A model generated the notes under the pieces. That model saw only the letters and a list, made by a program, of their open reading frames with translations. It ran no database searches and was not told the DNA's origin. DNA of 64,000 nucleotides from Berberis thunbergii (Eukaryota > Streptophyta > Magnoliopsida > Ranunculales > Berberidaceae), in NCBI GenBank assembly GCA_003290165.1, contig QNQO01005888.1:248001-312000 (forward strand), read 5' to 3'. Below, in pieces: positions 22,314 to 34,245 of the stretch; positions within the stretch are counted from its first letter, which is position 1; the number at the start of each line of letters is the position of its first letter. The position numbers and the translations under genes are program-made.

Positions 22314-25300
22314 ATGTCGATGATATCCCAACAGTTTTCTCAAAAGCGACAAGCGGCTTGCCTTGAAGTCGTTGGAGAAAACTCGATGTCGAAAGGGGAT
22401 CTGGTTGACCTCCACAATGATGGTCAGGTTTCTGAGGACATGAGTCTATCACTCATAAAAAGAGGGCGAGTCTCCGCTAACCCAAAGGGAGGGGTATCGG
22501 CCTACACAAGGCCATATTCAAGGTAGGCTTGTGTTTCCTGTTTGTGACGCTATTTGGCAATTCTTGTCACCATTTGGCAATTCTTGTCTTACCACGGCAT
22601 TGCCCTGACCCACTTTGCGCCAAACGAGTGGAGGATTTTGATCGCTATGTTGGCTAAGGTGCATGAGGTTGGGCTCCATCTATCGCTTAAGTTAACCCAT
22701 TTGATGCCTCCTATTAGGGTGAACACACATGGCGCTTGCTAGCTTGTAAGGCTCACTTATCTAGACAAACTTCTAGATGATATGAAGAACTGGCATAGGA
22801 ACTGCTTTTTTGCTTCACTAAAGTATGGGTACTTTCTGTGTGGTGACCAACTAATCGTCCGTAGCTTAGTATTCCAAGTAAGTTTTTTGTATATTCCCTT
22901 CATTTTTTTGTTTTTAATACAACATTTGATATTGTTTGACTGGTCAACTATTTATTAAATAGGGGGCACAATCCTATCATTCTTTATCCTGATGAGGAGA
23001 AAGTGGAAGCTATTTTTCTCGCTTTGTCGTTGATGTACATTTTGGACACTCTTAAGTTTGAGAACATCAGGTGGAGTGGTCTATTCTTCATCGAGAACTC
23101 CAGAGTCGGGTGAGCTATAGCCGTTCATGTCGGCTCCTCTTCTGGAACCGATGTCTGAGCATCTGGTCGCAGAAGAAAAGGGTGGCGGAGCCACTTAGTT
23201 CATCTAAGAAGAAGACTGTGGAAGGTTTGCTTTTCAACTCTTGTAAGTCCAATAAGGTCAAGGTGGGAGTTGTCAAGGTTGCTTCGTTGTCTGGCTCGGA
23301 AAGAGAACTTGTGAAGCATTCTCAGTCGATAGTTCCTTACCATGTGAGTTAGGAAGCAATGGCTGAGCATGACAACCCTCTTCAATGGGTTATGAAAGAG
23401 TCTGCTAATCACCCTCTTCCTACTCCTGCTTCAATGTCAGAAATGGAAGTAGATCTCTTTTGAGCAGCAGGGATTGCTCACCTCGGTAAGTTGAGCACGA
23501 AACAGATTAAATGTGCATCCGACTTTATAATTTAGTCCACCATGAGAATTTCCACTAGTGCTGACAAGACCACAGAGTTGTCTGCCTTAGGAATGTTATC
23601 CTCCGTCTGTCTGCGGATTTGCATGCAACAGTGGAATAGCATACCTCGAATGACGCTGCTGGACAAAAGTTGTCCCAGTCGTTGTCTCCCAACCCGACCC
23701 CGAGTTCGCTCACTTTTTTTACCACCTGCTACTGACAAAGGGAATGAGGTTGTTGAGTTTCCTCTCTCTATGGAGGTTGCTAGAAGAGGGTTGAGACCGA
23801 TCCCTGACTCCAAGGTTCTTCATACCAAGGGATGGTAGTGGGGCGGATTTTCACAGATATCCGCCCCACACGCCCCGTTTGGGACGGATTTGGTAAAAGG
23901 TCCCTGGATCTTGGGGCGGATATGAATTTTCAATCTGTATCCGTTTATTAATCGAGGTGGATACGGATTTGGCCATATCCGCCTCATGAACATATGTTTA
24001 TCCAATAAATTTACAAAAATACCCTTCCCTATATAAAGGATTAAACCCTCTCACACGTAGAGACAAAGCACTCTTGTTTCTCCTCACAGCGAAGTTGTCC
24101 CCTTCCCTTTTTCTCTCACAGCGAAGGCCACCCTCCCTTCTTCTCTCACAGCGAAGGCGAAGGCCAAAGGGTTGCCCTTTCTTCTCTCTCACAGCGAAGG
24201 ACCCTCCCTTATTCTCTCTTACAGCGAAGGCCGAGGGGTTGTCTCATTCTCTTCTATCAGACACTCGAAGAAACCTCAGATCTGAAATCAAAGATCTCAG
24301 ATCTGAGATCAAAGTTCTGATATCAGAGATCGATTTTGATTTTTTTTTGTTATAATTTTTGTATATCAGAGATCGATTTTTTTTATATAATTTTTGTATG
24401 GATTCTTTGTAATTTTTGTAATTTCTTTGTAATTTGTGTATGGATTTTTATATCTTTGTAATTTTTTTTATAATTTCTGTAGTTAGATGGCTAACCGTAA
24501 ACGGATTGGCGGATCGGGGCAGATATCCGCCAATCCGCATGGGGCGGTTACGCATTTTAATAAAAATTGTAAACGGATTGGCGGGGCTGATTGGGGGATC
24601 CGTTATTCCTTACGGGTCGGGGATGTATTTGCTCAAATTGGCCCCAATCCGCTCCGTTGCCATCCCTATTCATACCGATGTTCGCGTCGACTTTCAAGCT
24701 CCAGACGCTATCCATCTCAGGTCTAGCAGTCAACACATGTGGCACTAGGAGGTAGACCAGTGGAATGGTTCCATGCAACTCCTGTGAAAATGGTTTTCCT
24801 GGCTGGTTGACCATCCACCCCTAGAGGAGATTCCTGCAGGGGACCATGTTAACAAAGGAGCACCTGAAGTAGGTAAGTTAGCAATTGTCTGACCGTTGTT
24901 TGATTCCTCGTCATTCTTATTATTCATAATATTGCATGTGTCTTTTCTCAAAGAGATGGCCCATTTGGTTTATGCTAGGATGGTGGACATCGAAGTAGAG
25001 TCTGCAAGAATAGAGTATATGCTCTGAAAAGGTTGTTCCCTGAGCAACAACTGCAACTTTCGGATGTCGTTTCCAAAGTGGATTCGATGGAGAAGAAAAT
25101 GATTGCTCAGTCCAATCCTAAGGTTGAGCTGGGCAGGGTTCAAGAGAGCCTTGGCTGTTAAGTTTAGACTTGGGGGCCAAGTTGGGAAAAGTCTAGGAAG
25201 ATCTGGACGAGGGCTTAACTACCTGCGCCGCTTTAACGATTGAGCTGAGAGAAGTCTGGGAAAGTCATGAAAGGTCGATTGTCGAGCAAACAACAACCAC

Positions 25301-25694
25301 TGATCACCTATCCTCTACTAAGAAATCTGTTGAGGTAGTGCGTAGGTCTTTCAGCTCAACCTGGAAGTGCTCGGGGCATTCAAGCCGAGCTGAGGCCGAT
25401 CGTAGGATTGCAAATTGTAAGAATGATCGGGCCAAGGTGATTGAAAAGCTGGCTAAATGAAAAACGCAATGGGGAAGGCCAAGGAAAAATATATTCTTGA
25501 CGCTGCTAACAACGCCCAAATTCAGCCAGGTTATCGTGGGTAGTCAAGAACTGCTTGACTATATTGAGCATGATAATGAGGATTGGGACTTTTTCTCTTA
25601 CAAGCAGTTTGTCTTTGCTCATTTAGAGGAGGTGGATGATGATGTATCTTCTTTCTTGCAGAGTGGCTCTGAAGCCGATCTGAGTACCACATAA
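22314..25694 (+). pseudogene. Antisense ORF of element D (putative gypsy-type transposon protein), interrupted by a hAT
   Basis: Relative to the element, which is on the minus strand, this ORF is antisense, like those of A, B and E. It begins MSMISQQFSQKR and includes FLSYHGIALTHFAPNEWRI followed by LIAMLAKVHEVGLHLSL (22,570-22,690), the core signature of the Transposase_28-like family. A likely intron sits at about 22,876-22,963 (GTAAGT ... AATAG). A lysine/serine-rich middle follows (KRVAEPLSSSKKKTVEG). The hAT element at 23827-24668 interrupts it. The 3' part has coiled-coil-like SKVDSMEKKMIAQSNPKVEL (around 25,072-25,130) and an acidic C-terminus ending SGSEADLSTT at 25694. Stops and frameshifts occur. 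The function is unknown. Confidence 0.72.
23827..24668. mobile_element. Non-autonomous hAT element, 842 bp, 8-bp TSD
   Basis: The left end AAGGGATGGTAGTGGGGCGG and inverted right end TAGGGATGGCAACGGAGCGG form the terminal inverted repeats. They are flanked by a perfect 8-bp duplication TTCATACC (23819-23826, 24669-24676). The arms are rich in GGGGCGGATAT and ATCCGC motifs. The interior has four CTCACAGCGAAGG repeats and palindromic AGATCTGAGATC stretches, and no transposase. It interrupts the antisense ORF of element D. Confidence 0.9.
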
Positions 25695-26214
25695 ATGACA
25701 ATCAATCTTGTCGATTTTAGCCTGCCACTGATGTCGTTGTCCATTAAGTTGTCCCTAACTCTACTCTATCTGACCACTCCGCTTGAGTGGTGTTTTGTAT
25801 AAGAAAAATTTGTCAATATAGAATTTTCACTTTTCTTGTTTCGTGTTTAAGTTATATCTGTCATACTCTCCATTTTTAACTTGTGCTTAGATTAAGACGA
25901 AAAGACTAATATGCTGCCAATATTTTAAGACTAGATTTAGGTCGTTGAGGCCCTTCCTGTCTTGTAGTAGTTCTTAGTCTGGACTGGAGCCTCTTCTTAG
26001 TTTGAATGGTTTGTCCATTGATAATAATGCTAACTTAATATTTAAGAAGGCTTAAGTCATACAATAATTTTCAATACCCCAGTGGATCGGGTTCTTGCAG
26101 TATCATAAGGTTTACTTTTAAAATGAGTTAAATCTTGTGCACAAGTTATCTAGGTTTGAAACGATCGGACTTTCACAATGAATTACATCCCCGCGTAGGA
26201 GTTTAGGCGCTTGA

Positions 26215-27115
26215 GCGGTGTGGACTTCCGCTACATATGAACCCTAATCTTGAATAGGAGTTAGACCATGGAGAAGTCATCAATATCTGAATGGACTAGA
26301 CTTTTTCAATAAACGGGCTCAATTCTGAAAAGGATCTGAGTTGTAGGGAAGTCGTTTCTCCCCAAGAGCTAGACTTCTATAAGGAATCCTAATCCTGAAC
26401 ATGAGTTAGGATGCAGAGAAGTCATATTTGTTTGAATAGATTGGACTTCTATAATATACAGACTCAATCTTGAAGAAGAGTTGAGATGCAGGGAAGTCAT
26501 CTTTGCCCGAGCGCTAGACTTCCGTAAGGAATCCTAATCCTGAACAAGAGTTAAGCTATGGAGAAGTCGCCTTCATTCAAATGGCCTTGACTTCTATAAT
26601 ATATGGGCTCAATCCTGAAGTAGAGTTGAGCTGTAAGGAAGTCGTATCTCCTAAGGGATAGACCTTCATTGGCCCAAATGGACTAGATTTCTATAATATA
26701 GAAGCTCAATCCTAATGAGGAACTGTAGGGAAGTTTTTTATGCTCGAGGGCCATACTTCCATAAGGAATCCTAATACCGAATAGTAGTTAAGCTTAAGAG
26801 AATTCACCTTCATCCGAATGGGCATGACTTCTATAATATACGGGCTCAAATCCTGAAGAGAAGCTGAGTTGTAGGGAAGTCGTCTTTGCTCTTGGGCTAG
26901 ACTTCCATAATGAATCCAAATCTCGAACAGGTTTTGGTTGCGGAGAAGTCACATTCGTCTGAATGGTTTTTACTTTTATAATATACAGGCTTAATTGTGA
27001 AGAGGAATTGAGCCATATGGAACTCGTCTCTACCCGAGGGCTAGACTTCCATAATGAATCCTAATCCCGAACTGGAGTTAGTCTGCAGAGAAGTCGCCTT
27101 CATCCTAATGGTTCA
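26215..27115 (-). repeat. Tandem repeat of about 145 bp (two half-units) in element D
   Basis: About six copies of a dimer. One half contains GAATCCTAATCCTGAACAGG, GAGAAGTCGCCTTCATCCGA and ATGG; the other contains GGGCTCAATCCTGAAGAGG, GGGAAGTCGTCTTTGCCCGA and GGGC. Starts at about 26,239, 26,384 and 26,529 give the 145-bp period; later copies are partly deleted. It lies between protease and antisense ORF, as the unrelated repeat does in A. Confidence 0.85.
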
Positions 27116-27118
27116 GTT

Positions 27119-27340
27119 GTGCGGCGAGCTGTCGTCACTAAATAGGATTAGGTCTGGCTCCACTACTACCATGGGCAGTCTAATGCTTTCGACTGGGTAG
27201 CTCCGCGCACCACTGAAGCCGATCATGGCCTAGTTGTGCAGCTTTAGCTCTTCTTCCCTCAACTGCTTCCTTCAGAATGCTTCCAAGAACGAGACGTTGC
27301 TCGAGCTCCCCGTAACCACTAGTAACCTATTCACACCCCA
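27119..27340 (-). pseudogene. Retropepsin-like protease remnant of element D
   Basis: On the minus strand RLLVVTGSSSNVSFLEAF corresponds to the protease motif of element A, but the catalytic Asp codon has become Val. IRLPMVVVEPDLI follows further on. The frame is broken. Confidence 0.7.
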
Positions 27341-27489
27341 TTTTACTATCATGATCGTGATGACCAAGGTGTCATTTTGGCGGGAGTTAGGCCGTGGAGA
27401 AGTCGTCTTCGTCCGAATGGTCGGATGTTTTATGCGGGCATGCAGGATAGGGCAATCTACGTGATCGATAGTCAGCTGCATTCCTCGAA

Positions 27490-27845
27490 CTGCTCTTTTC
27501 CTTGATCGGTTTGATCGTTCCGGTTCATTGTATTACTATGCAGGCATAAATAACGTCCTAAGTTTTCTCCTTTGCTTTTGGTGCATGCTTTTCCTTTTTT
27601 CTTTCCTTGGGCTGCATTTCTTCAGGATTCATGAATTCCTGGAGCCTCCCCTTTCTGCCCAGTAATCAATCTCGTTTTTGAGAATTTGGCAATCCTAGGT
27701 CATTATGATAAACGCAATACATGTTCTTATTGCACCTTGACGAGTCAATTTTGAGCTTCAAGGGCCACTTTAGGTCCTCCCAACTCTTCATGGCAAAAAA
27801 GACCTTGGACAGACTGGCGATGAGTGAGGTGCAGTTGGAGTACAT
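27490..27845 (-). pseudogene. gag C-terminal remnant of element D
   Basis: On the minus strand MKSWEDLKWPLKLKIDSSRC and MYCVYHNDLG, followed in another frame by LKNEIDYWAERG, match the end of Tat gag (compare NWEELKWLPKD and KYCAYHNE in A). The rest of gag and the 5' LTR are missing because the element is cut near 27845, where element B begins in the opposite orientation. Confidence 0.7.
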
Positions 27846-27889
27846 TCGTGGTCAATGATCGCCAAACTCGATCTGGTAAGTCAGGTCGG

Positions 27890-28600
27890 TGACGACTGGC
27901 AACGAAAGTTTCTGATCATAGCCCAAACCAGTATCCCCCACTGCGCATGTGTAGATGGTTTGGAAGGTGGGAGCCTAGTCAGTCCCAAACTGATTCTAAC
28001 GGCTTGACACAGGACCACTGCTTTCCAGCTTGGTCGCCGAATTACCAACCCTAGACTTGTAGCCTCACTATGCGAGTGTAGATAGTTTATAAGGTGGGAG
28101 CCTAGTAAGTCACGAACTGATTCCGACGGCTCACCACGGGACCACTGCTTTTCAGCGTGGCCACTGAATTTCCAACCTTGGACTTGTAGCCCCACTGAGC
28201 GGGTGTAGATATTTTAGAAGGCGGGAGCCTAGTTAGTCGCGAAATGATTTTGAAGGTTCGCCAAGGGACCACTACTCTTCAGCGTGATCTTCAAAAATTC
28301 CCAAATTTGTAGCTTGATGCTCATAGGTGTGGATGATTTGGAAGGTCGGAGTGTAGTCAATCCCAAACTGATTTTGACGACATGCCACGGGACCACTACT
28401 TTTCAGCTTGGTCACCAAACCTTTTTGACTCAAACTTGTAGCCCCCACTGCGCGGGCATAGATTGTTCGAAAAAAGGGAGACTTGCCAGGGGACTACTGC
28501 TCTTCAGCATAGTCGCCAAATCCTTACTCCCCGAACCTGTAGTCCACATTGTTTAAACATAGATGGCTCGGAAGGTGTGAGCCCCAAACAAATCACCACG
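27890..28600 (+). repeat. Tandem repeat of about 127 bp in element B
   Basis: Same unit as in element A at 15.2-15.8 kb (GGGAGCCTAGTCAGT, CTGATTC(C/T)(G/A)ACGGC, GGACCACTGCTTTTCAGC). Starts at about 27,971, 28,098, 28,225 and 28,349. Confidence 0.86.
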
Positions 28601-29110
28601 CGAGCACCGCTCTCCTATGAAATAGCAGCCGCAAAGTCAAATCTAGCTAAGTCAGTGTCTTCACGCTCAAACGGACTGGCATCCTATTACCAACAAAGAC
28701 AATTTGCACCGACACATAGATCATCCGGCCAGTACCCAAATAAATGCTTAGTGTGTCAGCCCGAGCTTACGACACTGACCTGGTACAAACGCGTACGCTT
28801 GGCTATCGCAACTCGCCCTTAGCAGCAACTACAGCCAACCAATCAGACAAGCGAAGCAAGCCTCCAGCAGCTTACCTCGAGGACAAGACACAACTTGGGC
28901 AAACCAACCCCAGGCGACAGTGACTCTGAGTCATTCACAACGTAAACGATCAAGCTCCTTGCAACAGACAAATCACTCGAGGTCCTAATGGTTCAACTAG
29001 GCTATTCCAAAGCAAGACGACAAGGCGAAATGAAAAACATACAATATAAACAACAACACAAAATGGATAAAACTGTTTTCATTAACGGTCAAACAAAATG
29101 GGTGCAGAGT

Positions 29111-31545
29111 TTACTCCTTATTAGGAGAAGGTACAGAAACAGAAGATCTAAGCTTAGGCATGGAAGGAGCAGGAGTTGCAACCACACGCATTACGGCCTG
29201 GGCATTAGGGTCCAAACTGTCATCCTCATCCGTTGATGCAAAGGCAAAAGACAAGTCTACAAACGACATCTTCTTATAGCGGTCGAGATTCCACTCCGGA
29301 TGCTCCTCCTTCATCAGCACCAGCATCTCCAGCCTATCGTGTACAACTCAGTGAGACTCACATCTGTCTTGTTCCTGGAGAAGTTCTTCCTCTTGTGCCT
29401 TCGCATCATCAAGTTCACTCTCCGACAGTTCCAAATTGTCTGTGAGCGCGTCAACCTAAGACTGCTCTGTGGCCATACTACTCTTCATAGCGCTGAGCTC
29501 ATGCCATCCCAATTCGAGCTGATCATTGGACTTCCTTTCCTTCTGGACATTGAACTCCACGTCATATTCCAATTGTTGCTTCTGAGCAACCCGGTTAGCC
29601 TCCTTCGAAGCATTCTCTTCAGCAAGAGACCGCAGTTTAGAACGCGCCTTAGCCGCAACTTCCTACGCAGCCTCCGCATCTCAAAGATCTGGTTCAACTC
29701 CTGTTTGAGTCCTTCTCTCTCAAATACCATTTCTGCCAGATCACGTTCAAAGGCCTCCAGATGAGCCCTCTGAGTCTCGGTGACCATGGCTGACTACTCC
29801 AGCCCCTTTTCCTCAACCTGCTTCTGTAGCCGATCAATTTCATATAGCGCATCAGAATACAACTGCATGTGCAAGAAGACACGTTCCATGGTGTATACCC
29901 TCTCACGAACCGCCTCGACGTTTGTCCATCAACGACCACCTAGCTCAAGTGAAACATACCCAACATAAGGTACTATAAACCCTTATCCATACACCCTTCT
30001 AATTATCCTCCTCGTGTTTTGGAGCACAATCCTTCAGCCAGCTATGATACCTGCTAATATGCTTCCTCGAAGCATACTGCACATCAACCTCTTGGTGCCA
30101 GACCTGAGTGCTCATCCTTACCAAGTCTGGTAAAAACAGGCTTATCCGCGCATCAGGATAAAGCTTTTTGGAATAGAAATCACGCATGCCCCACCCTTCG
30201 CAGTTGCCACTGTTCCCAGACTTTCGTTTGTGACATTTCCCTTGTCACGAATAGCCGACCCTTTAGTGCGATATTTCTTAACCGGGTCCGAAGGGAGAGG
30301 AGTAAGTGAATTATCCAAAAGACTCACCAACACTTCGAGTTGTGGCTTGGAACGAGACGGTGAACAATGCTGACTACATGAAACTTGGCCTATGCCACCA
30401 CGATCACTATCAGATAACGCACCAATGGGACGATCAGATTCCACAAACCTAGGTAGATCATCACAAAAACCTTTTATTGGAACAGTTCGTGTGAATCAAC
30501 ATCGGTAGAAGTCGTCGTTGCAACCCACACCAGCCGCTCATTCAAAGCTTCAGTCTATGCATCACTAAGATTCGACCTGTCTTCAAACCGCGTGTAATCT
30601 TTCTCGAAGCCAGATTCATCAGTTTCCGCCCTGACGGGCCGATCAGACTCGCGTTATTCTCTCACTGGAGCGGATCGTGCTGAAGGCAACCCAGTTATAA
30701 CACGAGACCTTTTCGAACTTACAAAATAGGCAAGCGTCTCAGACGGCTCCTCCACGTCAGAAAGAACAGAAGCTTTGGCACCAGCAGCATGCCTCTTCCT
30801 AGAAGAGGCCACATCTTCAAGCTTAACCTACGATGTTCAATATATAGTGGGGGCTATGTGCCAGTTGTCCTACGACCCATTATGGATGAAATTGGGGATG
30901 CTTATGACATCTACCATGTTCCTCTAGGGTAAGGGGAGTAGTAGGGAACCGTCCTGCAAAGAAACACAAGCAATGAATAGATAACCTACTATAAAATATA
31001 GTGAGGTCATAAGAAAAAACTACACTTACGACCCTTGAACTGGAAGTACTTTGAATTCGCAGGGGCCAAGAAGCAATATTTTTTCCCGGACTTGAAGTCG
31101 TCTGGAAAATTCGTGAAGCAGGTCGACGACATCATCTTACAGACGACATTACTCTTCAACCGAAGAGAAGTCAACAATAGGATTACCCGCGGAGTCACGT
31201 GGACGCCAACCTTCTTTGCTCTGATCAGAATGAGAAGGATAATCCAATATCCATTAGGTCCCAATTGGGATGGAGGAATTCCAAGGAGATCCAAGAATTG
31301 CCAAATCATTTCCAGAACCAAAAACACACTCCAGTATGAAGCATCCCACGATGCAAGCAGATGAACCCCGCCAGTGGCAACATTGGCGTTTGGTCACCCT
31401 TCAAGACATACAGCGACAAGTCCTTAGGGACCCCAAACTTTGTCGGGCTTAGAAAGCAACCTATTTTCGGAACAACTCCAGGCCCCTAGCTAAGGGTTGT
31501 GTCATCAAAAAGGTCTGGTTGAGCCACAAAAAAGACGTACAATTT
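29111..31545 (-). pseudogene. Antisense ORF of element B (putative gypsy-type transposon protein)
   Basis: Minus-strand homologue of the A antisense ORF. N-terminal parts include LGPNGYWIILLILIRAKKVG (near 31,270-31,210) and FKSGKKYCFLAPANSKYFQ (near 31,090-31,030), followed by a probable splice donor. The middle has a RKRHAAGAKA-like basic segment. The C-terminal half contains MRDFYSKKLYPDARISLFLP and a coiled-coil, then KMSFVDLSFAFASTDEDDSL and the terminal PSPNKE, with the stop at 29111. Frameshifts and stops interrupt it. Order and end match A and E closely. Confidence 0.75.
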
Positions 31546-31775
31546 TTTCTGATCAAAAGATTAAAAGAGAAGTATCTTCAAAACCAAAGAAAATAAAAGA
31601 GTCAGACTCTACACTACGGATGACCTAAATAGAATTAGGTTCCCGCCACTTTTCCACTAAAACCGATGCAAGTTCGATTAATGCAGCGTGCGGTTCAAAC
31701 AACGATTCAGACTCAATCATCATGAGCGGCGTATCTTTTCAAAAGATGACTTAGCAAACCGATGTGACGACCCAC

Positions 31776-31792
31776 AAACTCGGGGGGGTAGC
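31776..31792 (+). other. Polypurine tract of element B
   Basis: AACTCGGGGGGGTAGC immediately precedes the LTR start TAATGATAC at 31793. Confidence 0.72.
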
Positions 31793-32176
31793 TAATGATA
31801 CACAAAACGGGTCACATCCTTGAGCCATACACATGTCATGATGATCTAGAGGAATTAAGGGCCCCAGCGTCAGCCCAACATTGATAAGGCCCAAGCAGTT
31901 CCAAGCTCGCTTAATTCCAGTCTGCCAGATGGACCCGAACTCTTACAGAATGCTAGGCCCACTCATCTCAAAACTATCCTATATACCTGTAAGTCCTACT
32001 AAGGCAAGTATCTCAAGGATCAGCTTAAGACAGGCAATTACAGCAGCTCTCTGTTTTCATGTTGGAATCAAATACCAAAGTACATTCCACGCAGGAAAAC
32101 TTCCGTCAACGAATTGCTCTTGGATTGGGAACTATCTCCTGTGTATCTAGGAACACAAGGCTAACAAGGAACTTAT
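31793..32176 (+). repeat. LTR of element B, first piece
   Basis: Colinear with the first half of the element A LTR up to ACAAGGCTAACAAGGAACTT, then replaced by Athila-like pol sequence. Confidence 0.8.
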
Positions 32177-32186
32177 GCCACAAATA

Positions 32187-33745
32187 ATGAACTTGTGCCA
32201 CAAATAGTGAAAAAGGGGATGGAGAGTATGCATTGATTATCGTAAGGTGAACTCTAATACTCGAAAGGATCACTTTCTTTTTCTTTTTATTGATTAGATG
32301 CTTGAGTGGTTAGCGGTCATCTTTACTATTGTTTCTTGGATGGATATTCTGGATACAATCAAATCCCTATTGCACAGAAGGATCCAGAAAAAAACCACAT
32401 TCACTTGTCCTTTTGGTACCTACACATATCATCGCATGCCTTTTGGGATATGCAACGCACCTGCCCATTTCAAAAATGCATGTATAGCATATTTACTAAT
32501 ATGGTGGAAAACTTTCTTGAGATCTTATGGATGATTTTCAGTATTCGGCTCATTTTTTCACCAATGCCTCAACACCTCTCACTTGTCTTAGAGCATTGCG
32601 AAAAAAATGTCTTGTTATAAATTGGGAAGTATCGTTCATGATGAAGCAGGGCATTGTTCTTGGGCACGTTGTCTCTTCAAAAGGCATTGAAGTTGACAAA
32701 GCTAAGATTAATGTCATTTAATCTCTTCCAATTCAAAAATCTGTTAAAGATGTGATATTTTTCTTAAGGCATGCTTGATTGTATCGCCGCTTCATAAAAA
32801 ATTTCTCAAAGATTGCGCGCCCTTGAACAGTCTCTTTGCCAAGGATGTTCCCTTTTTTTTTAATGCAAGTGCATATCTACATTTCTGCATCTTAATTTGA
32901 ACTAGTCTCAACTCCTATTATTCAAGCTCCTTATTGGGCCCTACCTTTTGAGGTTATGTGTGATGCCTCTAACTACGCTGTAGGTGCAGTTTATGGTAAA
33001 AAAAGTTAGCAAACTTCCTTATGTCATCTACTATGCTAGCAAGACTCTAAATGAGGCTAACCTCAATTACTCGACCACGGAGAAAGAGATATTAGCCATT
33101 GTTTATGCATTAAATAAATTTCGTTCCTATCTTATTGGAGCTAAAGTCATTGTGTACACTGACCATGCAACAATTAGATACCTTCTCAATAAGAAGGACA
33201 CCAAACCTAATCTAATCCAATAAATTATTTACTTCAAGAATTTGATCTTGAAATACAAGATAAGTTAGGTATATAAAATAAGATCATCGACTACTTGTCT
33301 AGTTTAATATCACAATCACCTACTAGTATCTTGCCCATTCAAGAGGATTTCTCAGATGAACAACTTCTCTTTGTAGATCAAGAGCCTCATTGGTATGCCG
33401 ACATTGTCAATTTTTGGAAACTAAGGAACTCCCTTCACACTGGTCTAAGCCAGATCATGACAAGTTTTTGTCTATAGTCAAGTATTATTCTTGGGATGTG
33501 CCATATTTGTACAAATACTGCCTTGACCAACTTATTAGAAAATGTGTTCCAAAAATTGAACAATTGAGCATTATCTTCTTTTACCTTGATCAAGCTTGGG
33601 TGGGTATTTCAATTCAAAGAAAATCGTGGAAGAGGTTCTTCAATCAGGTTTTTATTGGCCTACCCTTTTTCGAGATGCCCATGAGTATTGTAAAGCCTTC
33701 ACCGATGTGAACAACTGGGGCGAATAAATCGTCGTTGAAGTTTTT
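32187..33745 (+). pseudogene. Athila-like pol fragment (RT, RNase H, start of integrase), copy 1
   Basis: On the plus strand, in shifting frames: RVCIDYRK-like start (32,222), YCFLDGYSGYNQIPI (32,330-32,375) with the first catalytic Asp intact, FGTYTYHRMPFGICNAPAHF (32,415-32,470) and DDF (about 32,528-32,536). RNase H follows with [20 protein letters not shown] and [20 protein letters not shown], then [15 protein letters not shown] (33,018-33,205). The zinc-binding start of integrase is partly present (33,590-33,720). Many stops. It corresponds to copy 2 at 34.2-56.7 kb but has neither CACTA insertion, and it is embedded in the LTR of element B. Confidence 0.85.
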
Positions 33746-33749
33746 GATG

Positions 33750-34245
33750 TTCCAAGCCCGCTTAATTCAGTCCGCCAGATGGACCCGAACTCTTAGTGCA
33801 TGCTAGGCCCACACGTCACACAACTATCCTCAATATCCGTAAGTCCTACTAAGGCAAGTATCTCAAGGATCAGCTTCAGACATGCAATTACAATAGCTCT
33901 CTATTTTCAACTAGGAATCAAATACCAGATTACATTCCACGCAGGGCTAACAAGGAACTTCCATCCTACATCACAACTTCTAATTAGATAAGGATCTCCT
34001 TCCTAAACTACGCTTTCGATGGCCGGATAGAACCAAAACTCATGTACTATAAATAAGACATGAGATTGGTAAGTTAAGGTATGCTACAAATTCCATGTTT
34101 ACAACATTACACTTTCCTCGAACCTTCCCCTGACTTTAGCATCAGAGTGCCATCGGCCACCACAAAAGTGGTATGTGACTCACGTGTGTTACTTGTGCAA
34201 GTCAGCAAGTCAGCGAGATTAGGTCAAAGCAGGGAGCGGAAAATG
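33750..34245 (+). repeat. LTR of element B, second piece
   Basis: Starts within the LTR (TTCCAAGCCCGCTTAATTC), overlaps the first piece by about 270 bp, has an internal deletion near 33,945, contains TATAAATA at 34048-34055, and ends GACTTCATCA at 34245. Confidence 0.8.

Larger units (their letters stand above)
27846..34245 (+). mobile_element. Element B: 3' part of an A-family LTR element
   Basis: From about 27846 the sequence is colinear with element A from about 15,115: spacer, tandem repeat, antisense ORF, polypurine tract and LTR. The gag and 5' LTR are absent. Its LTR is present in two overlapping pieces (31793-32176 and 33750-34245) separated by an Athila-like pol fragment. Confidence 0.78.

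Noticed and set aside
29300..29764. 154-codon plus-strand ORF in element B
   Set aside because: It is the opposite strand of the coiled-coil part of the antisense ORF, which is conserved in A and E; the plus-strand frame is not.
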